From Chloroflexota bacterium (GTDB taxonomy: Bacteria > Chloroflexota > Limnocylindria > QHBO01), in contig QHBO01000007.1 in NCBI GenBank assembly GCA_003243965.1, positions 30,156 through 94,155 of the forward strand: 64,000 bases of DNA. The letters run 5' to 3'. Positions 17,808-29,474 of the stretch are shown here, one piece after another (position 1 is the first letter of the stretch; every line of letters begins with the position of its first letter). Both the position numbers and the translations under genes were made by a program. Below the pieces are notes generated by a model. It did no database searches, was not told where the DNA came from, and saw nothing but the letters and a program-made list of their open reading frames with translations.

Positions 17808-18680
17808 ATGACTATCGAGCGCGTCTTCGTCCTGGGCGCGGGCCTGATGGGCCACGGGATCGCCCAGGTCAGCGCGGCGGCGGGCAAGCGGGTAACCCTC
17901 GCCGATCGCACTGTCGAGCTTGCCGAGCGAGGCATGCAGCGGATCGCCGCGAACCTCGCGCGCAGCGTCGGCAAGCGACGCATGGACCAGCCGGCGGCCG
18001 ACGCGATCCTCGGCCGGATCACCGCCGCACAGGGCACCGACGGGGTCGTGGGCCATGACCTGGTGGTCGAGGCGATCTTCGAGGACGAGGCCCTCAAGCG
18101 GGAGACCTGGCAGGCCATCGCTCATGCGGCGGATGACGACGCCATCTTTGCGAGCAACACGAGCAGCATCAGCATCACCGCGCTCGCGACCGCCACCGAT
18201 CGGCCGGCGAAGTTCATCGGCCTGCACTTCTTCTCGCCGGTGCCGGTGATGCGGCTGATCGAGATCATCCGAGGCCTGGAGACCGACGACGCGACACACG
18301 CGGCCTGCCGAGGCTTCGCCGAGGAGCTGGGCAAGACCGTGATCGAGTCGCGCGACATGCCCGGCTTCCTCGTCAACCGCATGCTCGGGCCGTTCATCAA
18401 CGAGGCGGTCTTCGCCCTGATGGAGTCGACCGGCAGCGCGGAGGACATCGACACCGGAGCGAAGCTCGGCCTCAACCACCCGATGGGGCCGCTCGAGCTG
18501 TCCGACTTCATCGGCAACGACGTGATGCTCGGTGTGATGGACGTCCTGCACCGCGGCTTCGGCGACCCGAAGTTCCGGGCCGCCCCGCTCCTGCGCCAGA
18601 TGGTGGCGGCCGGCCACCTGGGCAGAAAGACCGGGCGCGGGTTCTATCGATATGACGAGGCAGGGAACAGGATCGGCTGA
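17808..18680 (+). CDS. 3-hydroxyacyl-CoA (3-hydroxybutyryl-CoA) dehydrogenase
   Basis: 290 residues, the single-function length. The NAD-binding motif GAGLMGHGIAQ, SNTSSISIT, the catalytic His in GLHFFSPVPVM and its Glu partner in VIESRDMPGF are present, followed by the C-terminal LGLNHPMGPLELSDFIG. It oxidises 3-hydroxyacyl-CoA to 3-ketoacyl-CoA in fatty acid or amino acid carbon breakdown. Overlaps the acyl-CoA dehydrogenase gene by one base. Confidence 0.94.
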   Translation: MTIERVFVLGAGLMGHGIAQVSAAAGKRVTLADRTVELAERGMQRIAANLARSVGKRRMDQPAADAILGRITAAQGTDGVVGHDLVVEAIFEDEALKRETWQAIAHAADDDAIFASNTSSISITALATATDRPAKFIGLHFFSPVPVMRLIEIIRGLETDDATHAACRGFAEELGKTVIESRDMPGFLVNRMLGPFINEAVFALMESTGSAEDIDTGAKLGLNHPMGPLELSDFIGNDVMLGVMDVLHRGFGDPKFRAAPLLRQMVAAGHLGRKTGRGFYRYDEAGNRIG

Positions 18681-19861
18681 TGGTCGCCACCGCCGCGCAG
18701 CGCCGCGACCCGTTCGCGCTCACCGAGGAGCAGCGGCAGATCCGGGACACGGTGCGTGCCTTCGCGGAGGCGGAGATCGCACCCACCGCCGCGGAGCGGG
18801 ACGAGGAGGAGCGCTACGACCGCGCGCTGTTCGAGCGGGCAGCGGAGCTGGGCCTGACCGGCCTTCCGTATCCGGAGGAGTATGGGGGCGCCGGCCTGGG
18901 CTCCTTCGAATGGGCACTGGCCTGTGAGGAGATCGCGGCGGCCGACATGGGGATGGCGGTCTCGCTGAGCGTGCACGTCCTCGCTCAGCTTCCGATCCTG
19001 GCCTTCGGCAGCCCGGCCCAGAAGGACCGATGGCTGCCGCGCATGGCCGCCGGCAAGTTGCTCGGAGCCTTCGCGCTGACCGAGCCGCAGGCGGGGTCCG
19101 ACGCCTCGGCGATTGCGCTGCGTGCGGAGCGCTCCGCCGACGGCTACCTGCTGACCGGGACCAAGGTGTGGACCACCAACGCGGGAGAGGCTGAGGTGTA
19201 CGTGGTGTTCGCCACCGTCGACCGCAGTGCCGGCCGGCAGGGGATCACCGCCTTCGTGCTCGAGCGCGATGCTCCGGGCTTCCGGTTCGGAGCCAAGGAG
19301 CGGAAGATGGGCATCCGCGGCACCACCGCGCGCGAGCTGGTGTTCGAAGGGGCACAGGTGCCGGAGGATCGGCGGCTCGGAGCGGAGGGGGAGGGCCTGA
19401 AGGTGGCGCTCAGCGCCCTGGGCGCCGGCCGCATCTCGATCGCGGCGGCGTGTGTCGGGCTTGCCCGCTCGGCGCTTGAGCATGCCGCGCGGTATGCGGT
19501 CGTCAGGACCCAGTTCGGCGCCGCAATCGCGGATCAGCAGGCGATCCAGATCCTGCTCGCGGATGCCGCGACGGCGGTCCACGCCGCGCGACTGCTCACC
19601 TGGCACGCGGCGCACCTGCGTGACGCCGGCCAGCCGGTCAATTCCGCCTCGAGCATGGCGAAGCTGTTCGCCAGCGACACCGCGATGCAGGTCACGACCG
19701 ATGCCGTCCAGATCTACGGTGGCGCGGGGTACAGCCGCGACAACCCGGTGGAGCGGCTGATGCGCGACGCAAAGGGAGCGCAGATCTACGAGGGAACGAA
19801 CCAGATCCACCGCCTGATCATCGCGCAGCAGCTGGTGGAAGACCTGCGGCGCAGCGGGTGA
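18680..19861 (+). CDS. Acyl-CoA dehydrogenase
   Basis: 393 residues. FAD-dependent enzyme introducing the alpha-beta double bond. Visible: AFALTEPQAGSDAS, the WTTNAGEAEVY region, RTQFG, and the catalytic base Glu in QIYEGTNQIHRL at the short/medium-chain position. Probable partner of the 3-hydroxyacyl-CoA dehydrogenase upstream. The next gene starts inside its last codons (GTGA). Confidence 0.95.
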   Translation: MVATAAQRRDPFALTEEQRQIRDTVRAFAEAEIAPTAAERDEEERYDRALFERAAELGLTGLPYPEEYGGAGLGSFEWALACEEIAAADMGMAVSLSVHVLAQLPILAFGSPAQKDRWLPRMAAGKLLGAFALTEPQAGSDASAIALRAERSADGYLLTGTKVWTTNAGEAEVYVVFATVDRSAGRQGITAFVLERDAPGFRFGAKERKMGIRGTTARELVFEGAQVPEDRRLGAEGEGLKVALSALGAGRISIAAACVGLARSALEHAARYAVVRTQFGAAIADQQAIQILLADAATAVHAARLLTWHAAHLRDAGQPVNSASSMAKLFASDTAMQVTTDAVQIYGGAGYSRDNPVERLMRDAKGAQIYEGTNQIHRLIIAQQLVEDLRRSG

Positions 19862-21798
19862 TCGCGCAGCCCCGGGAAGCGCCATTCGAGCCGCTTCGGC
19901 TGCCCGATGCGGAGCGTGTGGCGAATGTGCTCGAGCTCGTTCACCGCACGGTGCAGCGGCTCCCGGATCGCGAGGCGCTGCGCTGGAAGCTTCCACCGCC
20001 GCGCCGCACCCCCGGTGGCCGCGTGGACCCACGCGCGGACGAGGGCGAGCGGACATGGGCGAGCTCCACGTACGGCGAGACGTGGGCCTGGATCCGGGAT
20101 GCCTCGATGGGCCTCGCGTCGCTCGGCATCGGATCCGGAGACCGGGTCTGCATCCTGAGCCGCACCCGGCCGGAGTGGCTCGTGGCCGACCTGGCGACGA
20201 TGGCGCTCGGCGCTGTCGCGTGCCCGATCTACCCGTCCTCCGAGCCGGAGCAGACGGCATTCATCATCAACAACGTGCAGGCCCGGCTGATCGTGGTCGA
20301 GAACGCGCAGCAGGCCGCCAAGGTCGCATCCGTACGCGACCAGTGTCCGAGCCTCGAGACGGTGATCCTCATCGAGGAGCGTGGCGGCAGGACAGCGCCG
20401 GGCACGATCAGTCTCGAGGAGCTGGTGGACCGCGCATCGTCGGATGGCGACCATCGGCGCATCTGGCAGGACGGTTGGCGGCGCATCGGGCGCGAGGACG
20501 TCGCCACCATCATCCATACCTCGGGGACCACCGGTGTTCCGAAGGGAGCGGTGCTCACCCACGGCAACCTCGTCTTCAACTACGAGGCCGTCCTCCAGTG
20601 CGTCGACTTCCGCGAGACCGATGTCTTCCTGTCGTGGCTTCCGCTCAGCCACATCTACGAGCGCGTGGCGGGGATGGTGGTGCCGATGGGCCGGGGCTGC
20701 ACGATCGCCTATGCCGAGCCGCTGATCGAGCGGCTGCCGGCCAACATGGTCGAGATCCGCCCGACGGTGATGGTCGCCGTGCCGCGGCTCTACGAGCGCG
20801 TCTACGCACGCGTCCTGTCGACCGTCGAGGCCGCCTCCCCGATGCGGCGCCGGATCTTCGGCTGGGCGGTGGCGCTCGGGCGGCAGAAGTACGCGAATCA
20901 TGTCGCGAGGCGGGGCGACTCGCCGTGGCTCAGCGCCCAGCTGTGGCTGGCGGACCGTCTGGTCTTCAATCGGATCCGGTCGCGCACCGGCGGTCGGGTC
21001 CGGTACTTCGTCTCGGGCTCGGCACCGCTCAGCCGCGAGATCGGCGAGCTCTTCTACGCAATGGGCATGCTCGTGCTGGAAGGCTACGGGCTGACCGAGA
21101 CGAGCCCGTTCGTATCGATCAACCGTCCCGACGACATCGTGTTCGGGACAGTCGGGCGGCCGGCCCCCGACACCGAGGTGCGGATCGAGGAGGGCAGCGG
21201 CGAGATCTGCGTCCGCGGTCCCCAGGTGATGCGCGGCTACCTCGACGATCGGGAGGCAACGGCGGCCGCCATCGATGCGGCGGGCTGGTTCCACACCGGG
21301 GACATCGGTGAGCTCGACGCGGACGGCCGGATCCTGATCACCGATCGCCTGAAGAACATCATCGTGCTGGCGAATGGCAAGAATGTGTCGCCCGCGCCGA
21401 TGGAGTCCGCGCTGGCCAGCTCGCGGTACATCGCCCAGGCGGTGATCCTGGGCGATCGACAGCCGTACACCGGCGCGCTGGTCGTCCCCGACTTCGATGA
21501 GCTGGAACGATGGGCGGCACAGAATGCGCTATCGGGGCACACGCCGGAGCAGCTGATCGAGGACCGAGGCGTGCAGACGCTCATCGACGCCGAGGTGCGC
21601 CGCACGCTGGATCGCTTTGCCGCCTTCGAGCGGCCCCGACGCGTCGCGCTGCTGCCGCGCCCCCTCACCGAGGAGGCCGGTGAGTTGACGCCGTCGATGA
21701 AGACCAAGAATCGGGTGGTGGTCGCCAACTGGCCGCAGAAGATCGCCGAGCTTTTCGGGGAGAACCGCGTCGACGGAGGGTCGCAGTCGCCGCCCTGA
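19858..21798 (+). CDS. Long-chain acyl-CoA synthetase (AMP-forming)
   Basis: 646 residues. Adenylate-forming enzyme with IIHTSGTTGVPKGAVLTHGN, YGLTETSPFVS, the GWFHTGDIGELD hinge and DRLKNIIVLANGKNVSP. The length and the conserved WLPLSHIYER block place it with fatty-acid CoA ligases. It feeds acyl-CoA into the adjacent beta-oxidation enzymes. Start GTG 19858 overlaps the previous stop. Confidence 0.93.
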   Translation: MIAQPREAPFEPLRLPDAERVANVLELVHRTVQRLPDREALRWKLPPPRRTPGGRVDPRADEGERTWASSTYGETWAWIRDASMGLASLGIGSGDRVCILSRTRPEWLVADLATMALGAVACPIYPSSEPEQTAFIINNVQARLIVVENAQQAAKVASVRDQCPSLETVILIEERGGRTAPGTISLEELVDRASSDGDHRRIWQDGWRRIGREDVATIIHTSGTTGVPKGAVLTHGNLVFNYEAVLQCVDFRETDVFLSWLPLSHIYERVAGMVVPMGRGCTIAYAEPLIERLPANMVEIRPTVMVAVPRLYERVYARVLSTVEAASPMRRRIFGWAVALGRQKYANHVARRGDSPWLSAQLWLADRLVFNRIRSRTGGRVRYFVSGSAPLSREIGELFYAMGMLVLEGYGLTETSPFVSINRPDDIVFGTVGRPAPDTEVRIEEGSGEICVRGPQVMRGYLDDREATAAAIDAAGWFHTGDIGELDADGRILITDRLKNIIVLANGKNVSPAPMESALASSRYIAQAVILGDRQPYTGALVVPDFDELERWAAQNALSGHTPEQLIEDRGVQTLIDAEVRRTLDRFAAFERPRRVALLPRPLTEEAGELTPSMKTKNRVVVANWPQKIAELFGENRVDGGSQSPP

Positions 21799-21856
21799 GC
21801 CGGGCTGCCTCGGCGCCGATCAGCGGCGAGGAACCGACGTGGGTACCATTCCGCGC

Positions 21857-23041
<1,185 letters not shown>

Positions 23042-23096
23042 GGGCGGCGCTCGACCGGCGTGACTCGCCCGAGAACGGAGCCCCGAACCGCCCGCC

Positions 23097-23102
23097 TATA
23101 AT
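23097..23102 (+). promoter_or_regulatory. -10 box TATAAT for the catalytic GDH gene
   Basis: A perfect TATAAT about 97 bases before ATG 23199. No good -35 was recognised. The leader carries AAAGGAG (23179-23184) as ribosome binding site. Confidence 0.55.
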
Positions 23103-23198
23103 CGCAGCCGGCTCCGCGGCCCGCCTCCACCTGTCTCGGTGTGCAGAGGCGCCGATGCGCGCGCCGACAGATTCGACAAAGGAGTTCGACCCACACCG

Positions 23199-24467
<1,269 letters not shown>

Positions 24468-24550
24468 GGGTCTATGAACGCGCAATCGACCGATGCGGGC
24501 GCCGGCGCACAACGCCGGCGCCCATTCACATCGGCACGGAGGACCTGACG

Positions 24551-25156
24551 ATGCTCGACCACGAAGAGCGCTTCCTCTTTCGCGAGGAGATCCTGAACAT
24601 GGCCAACGCGCTCGCCGAGCCGGGGCAGCTCGACAACGTGGAGGACCTCCTGGCCGAGGTGACCACCAGCCCGCGCTTCGACTCCGATGTCTTCACCCTG
24701 GAACGCTCGCTGCAGGTGATGATCGGAGCCCGCGCCGGCTCGACGCTGGTCGGCCTGCTGACGGTCACCCGCGAGGTGTTCGACGAGCTGGGGGAGATCG
24801 GCATTCCGGGCGAGATTCACGAGCGGCTCGTGAGCTGGCGCGCCCGATTCGGGCTGGCGATCGACAACGCGCTCAACTTCCTGAACAACCCCGATGGCAT
24901 CCAGGGCCACAACTTCGGAACGCAGCTGCTCCACGCGGAGGGCGGCACGACCCTCCAGGGACGGTTGACCCTGGTCCGCTACAACAACGAGCCGCAGTTC
25001 TTCATCGCCGACGCGGACGTCCTGCTCAACGTGGCCGCCGACATGATGGAGCGTCTCGGGGAGCATCTTGCGCCGGAGATGATCGAACCCGAGCTGATCC
25101 AGCGTCTGCGCGAGGGCGTGGAGCTGCTCGACCGGCGGACCAAGGCGCCGCGTTGA
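24551..25156 (+). CDS. Conserved-looking hypothetical protein, coupled to DRTGG ATPase
   Basis: 201 residues, soluble, acidic, no recognised domain. It begins with helices (HEERFLFREEILNMANALA), has a middle part like VMIGARAGSTLVGLL and a C-terminal LLNVAADMMERLGEHLAPEM. ATG 24551 follows GGAGGACCTGACG. Its last codons overlap the TTG start of the next gene, so the two are probably made together. Confidence 0.6.
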   Translation: MLDHEERFLFREEILNMANALAEPGQLDNVEDLLAEVTTSPRFDSDVFTLERSLQVMIGARAGSTLVGLLTVTREVFDELGEIGIPGEIHERLVSWRARFGLAIDNALNFLNNPDGIQGHNFGTQLLHAEGGTTLQGRLTLVRYNNEPQFFIADADVLLNVAADMMERLGEHLAPEMIEPELIQRLREGVELLDRRTKAPR

Positions 25157-26250
25157 GTGGCGCGCGGCCGGTCTTCCTGGCCGCCACGGGACAAAACCGC
25201 GGAAAGACGACCGTCTCCCTCGGGCTGATTGCGGCAATTCTGGCAGGCAATCATCGGCTCGGCTTCGTGAAGCCGGTCGGGCAGCGGTACCTGGTCATCG
25301 ACGGCATGCGCGCCGACGAGGACGCGGTGCTGGTCAAGGAGGTCTTCGGGCTGGCCGACCCGCTGGACGACATGAGCCCGGTCACCCTTCCGCGCCACTT
25401 CACCACCGATTGGATCATGGGACGGATCAGCAGCGACCTGGACCGGAACCTGAGCGATGCCTACCATCGCGTGGCGGCCGACAAAGAGATCGTGGTCATC
25501 GAGGGGACGGGACACGCAGGCGTCGGGGCGGTGGTCGGCCTCTCGAATGCGCGCGTGGCGGGCCTGCTCGGTGCGCGGACGATCATCGTCTCCGAGGGCG
25601 GAGTGGGGCGTCCGATCGATGAGATCGTCCTCAACCTGGCGCTCTTCGCGCAGCACGGCGTCGATGTCATCGGGGCCATCGTCAACAAGGTCGACGTCGT
25701 CGGTCGGCCGGATCTGGAGGAGGTGCTGCGACGCGGTCTGGCGCGGCACGGCGTTGCGCTGCTGGGCTGCATCCCGTTCAGCGAGCTGCTCGCCAATCCG
25801 TCGCTCGAGCTGATCGTCACCCACCTCGACGGCGAGCTGCTCGCCGGCACCGCGACCCCGGGGCACGTGATCGGCCAGGTGGCGATCGGTGCCATGCAGG
25901 CCGGCCATGCGATGGGGCTGCTGCGGGACCGCACGCTGCTGATCACCCCCGGCGACCGCGAGGACCTGCTGCTTGCCGCCGTCGCCGCCAACCGTGCGGC
26001 TGAGCACGGACGGCCCAAGGTGAGCGGCCTGGTTCTGACCGGTGGCTTCCGACCGGCCGCGCCCGTTCTCGCCGAGCTGCGCTCGAGCGGCCTGTTCACC
26101 TACCTGGTCGGCGGCGAGACGTACGGCACCGCCCAGGCGGTGGATGCGATCCTGGTCAAGACGCACCCCACCGATACCGAGAAGATCGAGACCATCATCT
26201 CGCTGGTCGGCAGTGCGCTGGACGTCGACGGCCTGCTGGCCCGGCTCTAG
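25153..26250 (+). CDS. P-loop ATPase with DRTGG domain (Pta/BioD-like), stand-alone
   Basis: 365 residues. N-terminal dethiobiotin-synthetase-like P-loop NTPase (ATGQNRGKTTVSLGL) followed by a DRTGG domain, the arrangement found at the N-terminus of long phosphotransacetylases. The catalytic Pta domain is missing, so this is likely a sensor or regulator rather than a transacetylase. Start TTG 25153 overlaps the stop of the upstream gene (TTGA), the only in-frame start that keeps the whole P-loop domain. Confidence 0.8.
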   Translation: MSGARPVFLAATGQNRGKTTVSLGLIAAILAGNHRLGFVKPVGQRYLVIDGMRADEDAVLVKEVFGLADPLDDMSPVTLPRHFTTDWIMGRISSDLDRNLSDAYHRVAADKEIVVIEGTGHAGVGAVVGLSNARVAGLLGARTIIVSEGGVGRPIDEIVLNLALFAQHGVDVIGAIVNKVDVVGRPDLEEVLRRGLARHGVALLGCIPFSELLANPSLELIVTHLDGELLAGTATPGHVIGQVAIGAMQAGHAMGLLRDRTLLITPGDREDLLLAAVAANRAAEHGRPKVSGLVLTGGFRPAAPVLAELRSSGLFTYLVGGETYGTAQAVDAILVKTHPTDTEKIETIISLVGSALDVDGLLARL

Positions 26251-26300
26251 GCGCAGCCCGGGCGGAGACGCGAGGCGGAGACGCGAGGCGGACACAAAGG

Positions 26301-26335
26301 GAGGAGGCCGGACGTGGGCACCCGCCGGCCTCCTC
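26301..26335. terminator. Perfect 11-bp hairpin between convergent operons
   Basis: GAGGAGGCCGG (26301-26311) and CCGGCCTCCTC (26325-26335) form a perfect stem with a 13-base loop. It lies between the plus-strand ATPase gene and the minus-strand panC, so it can end both transcripts. A short direct repeat (GCGGAGACGCGAG, twice, about 26263-26290) precedes it. Confidence 0.75.
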
Positions 26336-26453
26336 GGTACACCGCAACGTCATCCCGGAGCGACCGGGGATCGCGGCGACCCTGAGAATGATACGAATCC
26401 CCACCCGGACGTCAGTAGTACCTTCGTCGCCGGGTGACTCGGCGGGCAGGCGA

Positions 26454-27308
26454 TTAGCCGCCGGCGGCGTCCAGCGGGAGGTTGTCGGTGAGGCGGGTAC
26501 GCCCGATCCAGACCGCCACCATCGCCAGGGCCGGGCCGGTGACGCGCTGAAGCTCGACCAGCGTGAAGGCGTCCGCGACGCTCACGTAGTCGAGCCGGGC
26601 CATCGGCTCCGCGGTGATGATGTCGCTCATCCTGGCGCGGAGCACCTCTGCCGACCGCTCACCTCGCTCGAAGGCATGCTCGGCGGCAGCGAGCGCGGCG
26701 TAGATGCAGGTCGCGGCATGGCGCTGCTCGATGCTGAGGCTGGCGTTCGCCGAGGAGACCGCGAGGCCGTCCGACTCGCGTACGGTGGCGCAGACCACCA
26801 GCTCCACGTTCATGAACAGGTCGCGAAGCATGCGGCGCAGGATGACGTTCTGCTGCGCGTGGCGTTGCCCGAGGTACATGCGCGCCGGGCCGACCAGGTG
26901 AAGCAGCTTGACCATGACCGTGGTCAACCCGTCGAGGTGGCCCGGGCGGGAGGCGCCCTCGAGCTGGCGGGTGAGCCCCTCGACCGTGACACGCGTCAGG
27001 TCGTCGGGCGGGTAGAGGGTGATGACCTGCGGGAGGAATGCAATGTCCGCTCCCGCGCTGTCGAGCAGTGCCAGATCACGTCCCTCGTCGCGGGGCCCCG
27101 CCTGCGCCTCGTCGAGCGTTCGGAAGTCGCCAGGGCTCACGAAGCTGCTGACCACGACGGCGCCGTTCTCCGCCTTCGCGCGGCGGACAAGCGAGAGCTG
27201 CCCATCGTGGAGCGCGCCCATGGTCGGCACGTATCCCACCGAGGCGCCTCCCACGCGGTGGGCAAGAACCGCCGCACGGAGGTCGGGCACGCTCCGGACG
27301 ACCTGCAC
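26454..27308 (-). CDS. panC: Pantothenate synthetase homologue with degenerate active site
   Basis: 284 residues, normal PanC length. The fold is clear (YVPTMGALHDG, EGASRPGHLDG, AQQNVILRRM, RESDGLA), but several catalytic positions are changed relative to M. tuberculosis PanC: HxGH reads HDGQ (Q37), FVNPxQF reads FVSPGDF (S58, D61), GQKD reads GQRH (R149, H150) and SSRN reads SSAN (A187). Activity as pantoate-beta-alanine ligase is doubtful. GTG 27308 follows the coaBC stop by 2 bases. Position in the coaX-coaBC operon still ties it to CoA synthesis. Confidence 0.82.
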   Translation of the reverse strand: MQVVRSVPDLRAAVLAHRVGGASVGYVPTMGALHDGQLSLVRRAKAENGAVVVSSFVSPGDFRTLDEAQAGPRDEGRDLALLDSAGADIAFLPQVITLYPPDDLTRVTVEGLTRQLEGASRPGHLDGLTTVMVKLLHLVGPARMYLGQRHAQQNVILRRMLRDLFMNVELVVCATVRESDGLAVSSANASLSIEQRHAATCIYAALAAAEHAFERGERSAEVLRARMSDIITAEPMARLDYVSVADAFTLVELQRVTGPALAMVAVWIGRTRLTDNLPLDAAGG

Positions 27309-27310
27309 CG

Positions 27311-28582
27311 TCAGGAGCGCCTCGATGCGCCACGCGGCGCACTCGGGTCGGTCGAGGATTCCTGCCCGCGATAGCGGTCGGCGATCAGGTCCCACAGGCG
27401 CTCGGCGACCTGCCGCTTGGGGAGCATCGGCCAGTCCGTCAGGTTTCCCTCCCGCCCGAACACGGCCACCTTGTTCTCGTCCGAACCGATGGCGTCGAAC
27501 GGGCCCCCGATCTCGTTGGCGACGATCAGGTCGAGCCCCTTGTCGCGCAGTTTGCCGGTGGCGTTCGCCTCCATGTCGTTCGTTTCAGCCGCGAAACCGA
27601 TGAGGAACGGGCGAACCTCGGCTGGCATCTCGGCCACCTCGGCGATGATGTCCGGATTGGGCACCAGATCGATGCGGAGCGGGGCACCGTCACGCTTGAT
27701 CTTGCGCTGGCTGGCCCGCGACGGAGCGAAGTCCGACACCGCGGCGGCCATGACCACGATATCGGCGCCCGGCGCGCTGCGCAGCACTGCCTCACGCATC
27801 GAGGCGGCTGTCGGTGCCTCGACGACGGTCACGCCACCTGGTGAGGCGACTGACAGTGCGCCGGCGATCAGCGTCACGCTGGCGCCGCGATCCCGGGCCG
27901 CCTCCGCGATCGCGACGCCCATCTTCCCGCTGCTGCGGTTGCCGATGAAGCGCACCGGGTCGAGCGGCTCGCGTGTGCCGCCTGCCGAGACGACGATGCG
28001 CAGCCCCTCCAGATCACCGGAGCGCGCGAAGAGGCGCTCCATCGCCTCGACGATGGTGGCGGGCTCCGCCAGCCGTCCCGCTCCGGTCAGGCCGCTCGCC
28101 AGCGCGCCGAATCCCGGCTCGATCACCAGATAGCCGAAGCCGCGCAGCGTCTCGACGTTGCGCTCCGTGGCTGGATGGGTCCACATGCCCGCATCCATGG
28201 CAGGAGCGACCACCACGCGCCCGCGGCCGGCGCAGGCGATGGCGGTCACCGGGTTCCGCACCAGCCCGACGGCCATCTCCGCGATGGCGTTGGCGGTTGC
28301 CGGCGCCACGACCACCGCGTCGGCTGCCTCTGCGAGCTCCACGTGAGCGATTCGGCGATCCGCGTCGAGCGCCATCAGGTCGGTGACCGCCGGTCTCTGT
28401 GTCAGCGACTCGAACGTCAGCGCCGTCACGAAGCGGGTCGCTGCACGGGTCATCGCCACATCGACCGTCGCCCCCGACTGCTGCAGCAGCCGAACCAGGG
28501 TGACCGCCTTGTAGGTTGCGATGCTGCCGGTGACGCCGACCACGATCCGCCGCCCGGCGAGCCGCGGCCTGTCGTCGTTCAT
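27311..28582 (-). CDS. coaBC: Bifunctional phosphopantothenoylcysteine decarboxylase / phosphopantothenate-cysteine ligase
   Basis: 423 residues, two domains. CoaC part (1-185): flavin-binding GVTGSIATYK, catalytic His80 in IAHVELA. Against E. coli Dfp, PASANT reads PATANA, PxMN reads PAMD (D130), and the active-site Cys region reads LASGLTGAGR with Ser163. Actinobacterial enzymes also vary here, so this alone does not show loss of function. CoaB part: AGGTREPLDPVRFIGNRSSGKMG and the KIKR lysine. ATG 28582 overlaps the coaX stop. Confidence 0.92.
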   Translation of the reverse strand: MNDDRPRLAGRRIVVGVTGSIATYKAVTLVRLLQQSGATVDVAMTRAATRFVTALTFESLTQRPAVTDLMALDADRRIAHVELAEAADAVVVAPATANAIAEMAVGLVRNPVTAIACAGRGRVVVAPAMDAGMWTHPATERNVETLRGFGYLVIEPGFGALASGLTGAGRLAEPATIVEAMERLFARSGDLEGLRIVVSAGGTREPLDPVRFIGNRSSGKMGVAIAEAARDRGASVTLIAGALSVASPGGVTVVEAPTAASMREAVLRSAPGADIVVMAAAVSDFAPSRASQRKIKRDGAPLRIDLVPNPDIIAEVAEMPAEVRPFLIGFAAETNDMEANATGKLRDKGLDLIVANEIGGPFDAIGSDENKVAVFGREGNLTDWPMLPKRQVAERLWDLIADRYRGQESSTDPSAPRGASRRS

Positions 28583-29412
28583 CGGGCCACACGCTCCGCA
28601 GCGGGCGTTCTCGCCACGGCGGCGTGCGCCGCCTGCCAGGCGTAGCGGATCCCGCGCAGGGTGAGATCAGGCTCGATGGCGTCGATACCGGGAACGTCGC
28701 GCAGCCATGGTTCGTGGGTGTAGCCGCCGGTGGCAATCACGGTCACCCGGCTGGCCGGCGGAGATGCCTCGAGCAGCTCCGTGCGGAGCGCCGCCAACAG
28801 CCCCGACACCAGACCGATGTAGCCGTTGACGGTCCCGCTCTGCATGGCCTGCACGGTGGTTGTCCCGATGGCTCGCGGCGGTCGGCGGAGCTCGATGCGC
28901 GGCAGCTTGGCCGCGCGGCCGGCGAGTGCCTCGAGCGAGAGCCCCAGCCCGGGCGCGATCGCCCCACCGAGGTACGCCCCATCCGCGCTCACCACGTCGA
29001 AGTTCGTGCTGGTGCCGAGGTCGACCACGATCGCGGGCAGCGGAAACTCGCGGCAGACCGCCAGCGCGTTCGCGAGCCGATCGGCTCCGGCCTCCGCGGG
29101 GCGGTCGATGCGGATCTCGAGCGCGCCGCGCACTGTGCTCGCGTCGAGGAGGAACGGGTCCAGCGCCAGGCGGTCGTGGACCATCCGCTCGAAGGTGGCG
29201 GCGAGCGGCGGCACCACGCTGGCGATCGCCACTGCCTCGATGCGTTCAAGTCGTTCGCCGTCGAGCGCCAACAGGCCGGCAACCTGGGCGGCCAGCTCGT
29301 CAGTGGTCGCCACCGGGCGGGCGGTGGCACGCCAAGAGGCGACCAGCGATTCTCCGTCGAAGAGACCGAGCGTCAGGTTCGTGTTGCCGATGTCGGCCGC
29401 CAGCAGCTTCAT
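28579..29412 (-). CDS. coaX: Type III pantothenate kinase
   Basis: 277 residues. ASKHA-fold kinase with the N-terminal phosphate motif LAADIGNTNLTLG, the AGADRLANALA segment, VVDLGTSTNFDVV and GGAIAPGLGLSLEAL. Phosphorylates pantothenate as the first committed step to CoA. ATG 29412 is chosen over TTG 29421 because a TAGGAT -10 box ends 8 bases upstream. First gene of coaX-coaBC-panC. Confidence 0.94.
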   Translation of the reverse strand: MKLLAADIGNTNLTLGLFDGESLVASWRATARPVATTDELAAQVAGLLALDGERLERIEAVAIASVVPPLAATFERMVHDRLALDPFLLDASTVRGALEIRIDRPAEAGADRLANALAVCREFPLPAIVVDLGTSTNFDVVSADGAYLGGAIAPGLGLSLEALAGRAAKLPRIELRRPPRAIGTTTVQAMQSGTVNGYIGLVSGLLAALRTELLEASPPASRVTVIATGGYTHEPWLRDVPGIDAIEPDLTLRGIRYAWQAAHAAVARTPAAERVAR

Positions 29413-29420
29413 CGGCGGCA

Positions 29421-29466
29421 ATCCTACCAGCCGGTCCCCGACCGGCCGGTGGTCCGGTGCTAGACT
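29421..29466. promoter_or_regulatory. Back-to-back leaderless-type promoters for coaX and the 29475 gene
   Basis: TAGGAT on the minus strand (29421-29426) is 8 bases from coaX ATG 29412. TAGACT on the plus strand (29461-29466) is 8 bases from ATG 29475. The identical spacing in both directions within 60 bases is strong internal support for leaderless starts. Confidence 0.6.
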
Positions 29467-29474
29467 CGCCGGCG

